Shown: positions 7,749-7,979 of the stretch, piece after piece | Position numbering within the stretch: the first letter of the stretch is position 1 | Layout: each line of letters begins with the position of its first letter | DNA from: an uncultured Comamonadaceae bacterium | Lineage (GTDB): Bacteria > Pseudomonadota > Gammaproteobacteria > Burkholderiales > Burkholderiaceae | Direction of reading: 5' to 3' | DNA length: 7,979 nt | Assembly: GCA_946482115.1 (NCBI GenBank) | Contig: CAMLQP010000127.1 | Coordinates: 1 to 7,979 of the forward strand | Made by a program: the position numbers and the translations under genes | Notes under the pieces: model-generated | What the model saw: the letters and a program-made list of their open reading frames with translations, nothing else | Told to the model about the DNA's origin: nothing | The model's database searches: none

Positions 7749-7774
7749 GGGGATTCCTCGGTTGGGGTTCCTCG
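7749..7774 (-). repeat. Short tandem repeat carrying duplicated ribosome-binding-like motif
   Basis: On the minus strand CGAGGAACCCC (7774-7764) is followed by CGAGGAATCCCC (7760-7749), the same unit with one inserted base. The copy nearer the gene supplies GAGGAA at 7759-7754, nine bases before the phosphodiesterase ATG. The farther copy would be too distant to start at that ATG. The duplication may be chance, or may give a standby site for ribosomes. Confidence 0.5.
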
Positions 7775-7787
7775 TGACCGATTGTGC

Positions 7788-7979
7788 TCAGAAAGTTTCC
7801 CAGTCGCCAGCCTCGCCGGCGTGGGCCAGTGCCGGCGCTGGCGCCGGCGCCTGCCGGGCGGGCACTGCGGGCCTGGCGGCATCCGTGCGGGCGGCAGCCG
7901 GCTTCGGGGTGCGCGCCGCCACCGGGGCCGGCCTGCGCACGGGCGCGGGCGCCGCTGCGGGCGCCTGCGCCGCCACGAA
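7788..7979 (-). CDS. Methyl-accepting chemotaxis protein, C-terminal tail (cut by window edge)
   Basis: Only the last 63 residues are visible. They form a long Ala/Pro/Arg-rich flexible linker ending in DWETF followed by TGA. The pentapeptide corresponds to the NWETF-type docking site at the C-terminus of receptors such as Tsr and Tar, where the methyltransferase CheR (and CheB) tethers. Ala/Pro-rich tails before such a pentapeptide are common in betaproteobacterial chemoreceptors. The identification rests on this tail alone, since the signalling domain is outside the window, but the exact terminal position of the motif makes it persuasive. The frame is open to the edge; a GTG at 7976 is an internal valine codon, not a start. 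The phosphodiesterase gene begins 43 bp later on the same strand with no terminator between. Confidence 0.8.
   Translation of the reverse strand, partial: FVAAQAPAAAPAPVRRPAPVAARTPKPAAARTDAARPAVPARQAPAPAPALAHAGEAGDWETF
7831..7848. repeat. GC-rich inverted repeat within the MCP linker coding region
   Basis: GCCGGCGC and GCGCCGGC form a perfect 8-bp inverted repeat around a two-base spacer. It lies inside codons for alternating Ala and Pro in the receptor tail, so codon bias explains it. No T-run follows on either strand and it is not called a terminator. Confidence 0.4.

Noticed and set aside
5102..7777. 891-codon open frame on the plus strand opposite the phosphodiesterase gene
   Set aside because: It is an antisense shadow produced by strong third-position GC bias. 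The product is His/Gln/Val-rich with no recognisable domain, while the opposite strand encodes a full REC-DUF3369-GGDEF-EAL protein with intact motifs.
7831..7848. Possible terminator hairpin near the end of the first MCP gene
   Set aside because: The perfect inverted repeat lies within the Ala/Pro linker codons about 40 bases before the stop and has no T-run. Codon bias accounts for it.
7745..7882. 46-codon upstream extension of the phosphodiesterase frame
   Set aside because: It overlaps the end of the preceding MCP gene, is Arg/Pro-rich and not part of a REC domain, whereas ATG 7744 has a ribosome binding site and directly precedes a plausible REC leader.

Overview
The window is GC-rich, densely packed DNA with every supported gene on the minus strand. 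The receptor signatures (a DLSSRTE-type start of the MCP signalling domain, an Ala/Pro-rich tail ending in a CheR-docking pentapeptide) and the codon bias toward G/C in third positions suggest a betaproteobacterium, probably Burkholderiales and perhaps Comamonadaceae. This placement is inference from family habits, not from a marker gene.

Reading in the direction of transcription (high to low coordinates), there are five genes: (1) 7979-7788, the C-terminal end of a methyl-accepting chemotaxis protein (MCP), finishing in DWETF; (2) 7744-5507, a response regulator with REC, DUF3369, GGDEF and EAL domains, in which the EAL active site is intact and the GGDEF motif is degenerate (GGDTY); (3) 5499-4366, a periplasmic-binding lipoprotein of the branched-chain amino-acid (LivJ-like, Peripla_BP_6) type with no transporter subunits in view; (4) 4369-1190, a large membrane histidine kinase with a dCache-like periplasmic domain, HAMP, three PAS domains and an HPK4-like catalytic core; (5) 1144 to the left edge, the N-terminal part of a second MCP with a dCache domain, HAMP and the start of the signalling domain.

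The gaps are 43 bp, 7 bp, an overlap of a few bases, and 45 bp. No convincing terminator or promoter is visible between genes, so one transcription unit is likely, at least for genes 2-4. The working model is a sensory module: the lipoprotein binds a small ligand outside the inner membrane and presents it to the kinase, the kinase phosphorylates the REC domain, and the output is c-di-GMP hydrolysis rather than transcription. The flanking chemoreceptors would couple the same or related cues to swimming. One receptor carries the residue pattern of the amino-acid-binding dCache family. The pairing of an orphan ABC-type binding protein with a kinase and a phosphodiesterase between two chemoreceptors is the most interesting aspect. 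The links between the parts are inferred from gene order and overlap only.

There is no tRNA, rRNA, CRISPR array, insertion sequence or phage gene, and no gene-free stretch longer than about 50 bases. Very long open frames on the plus strand are antisense shadows of these genes.
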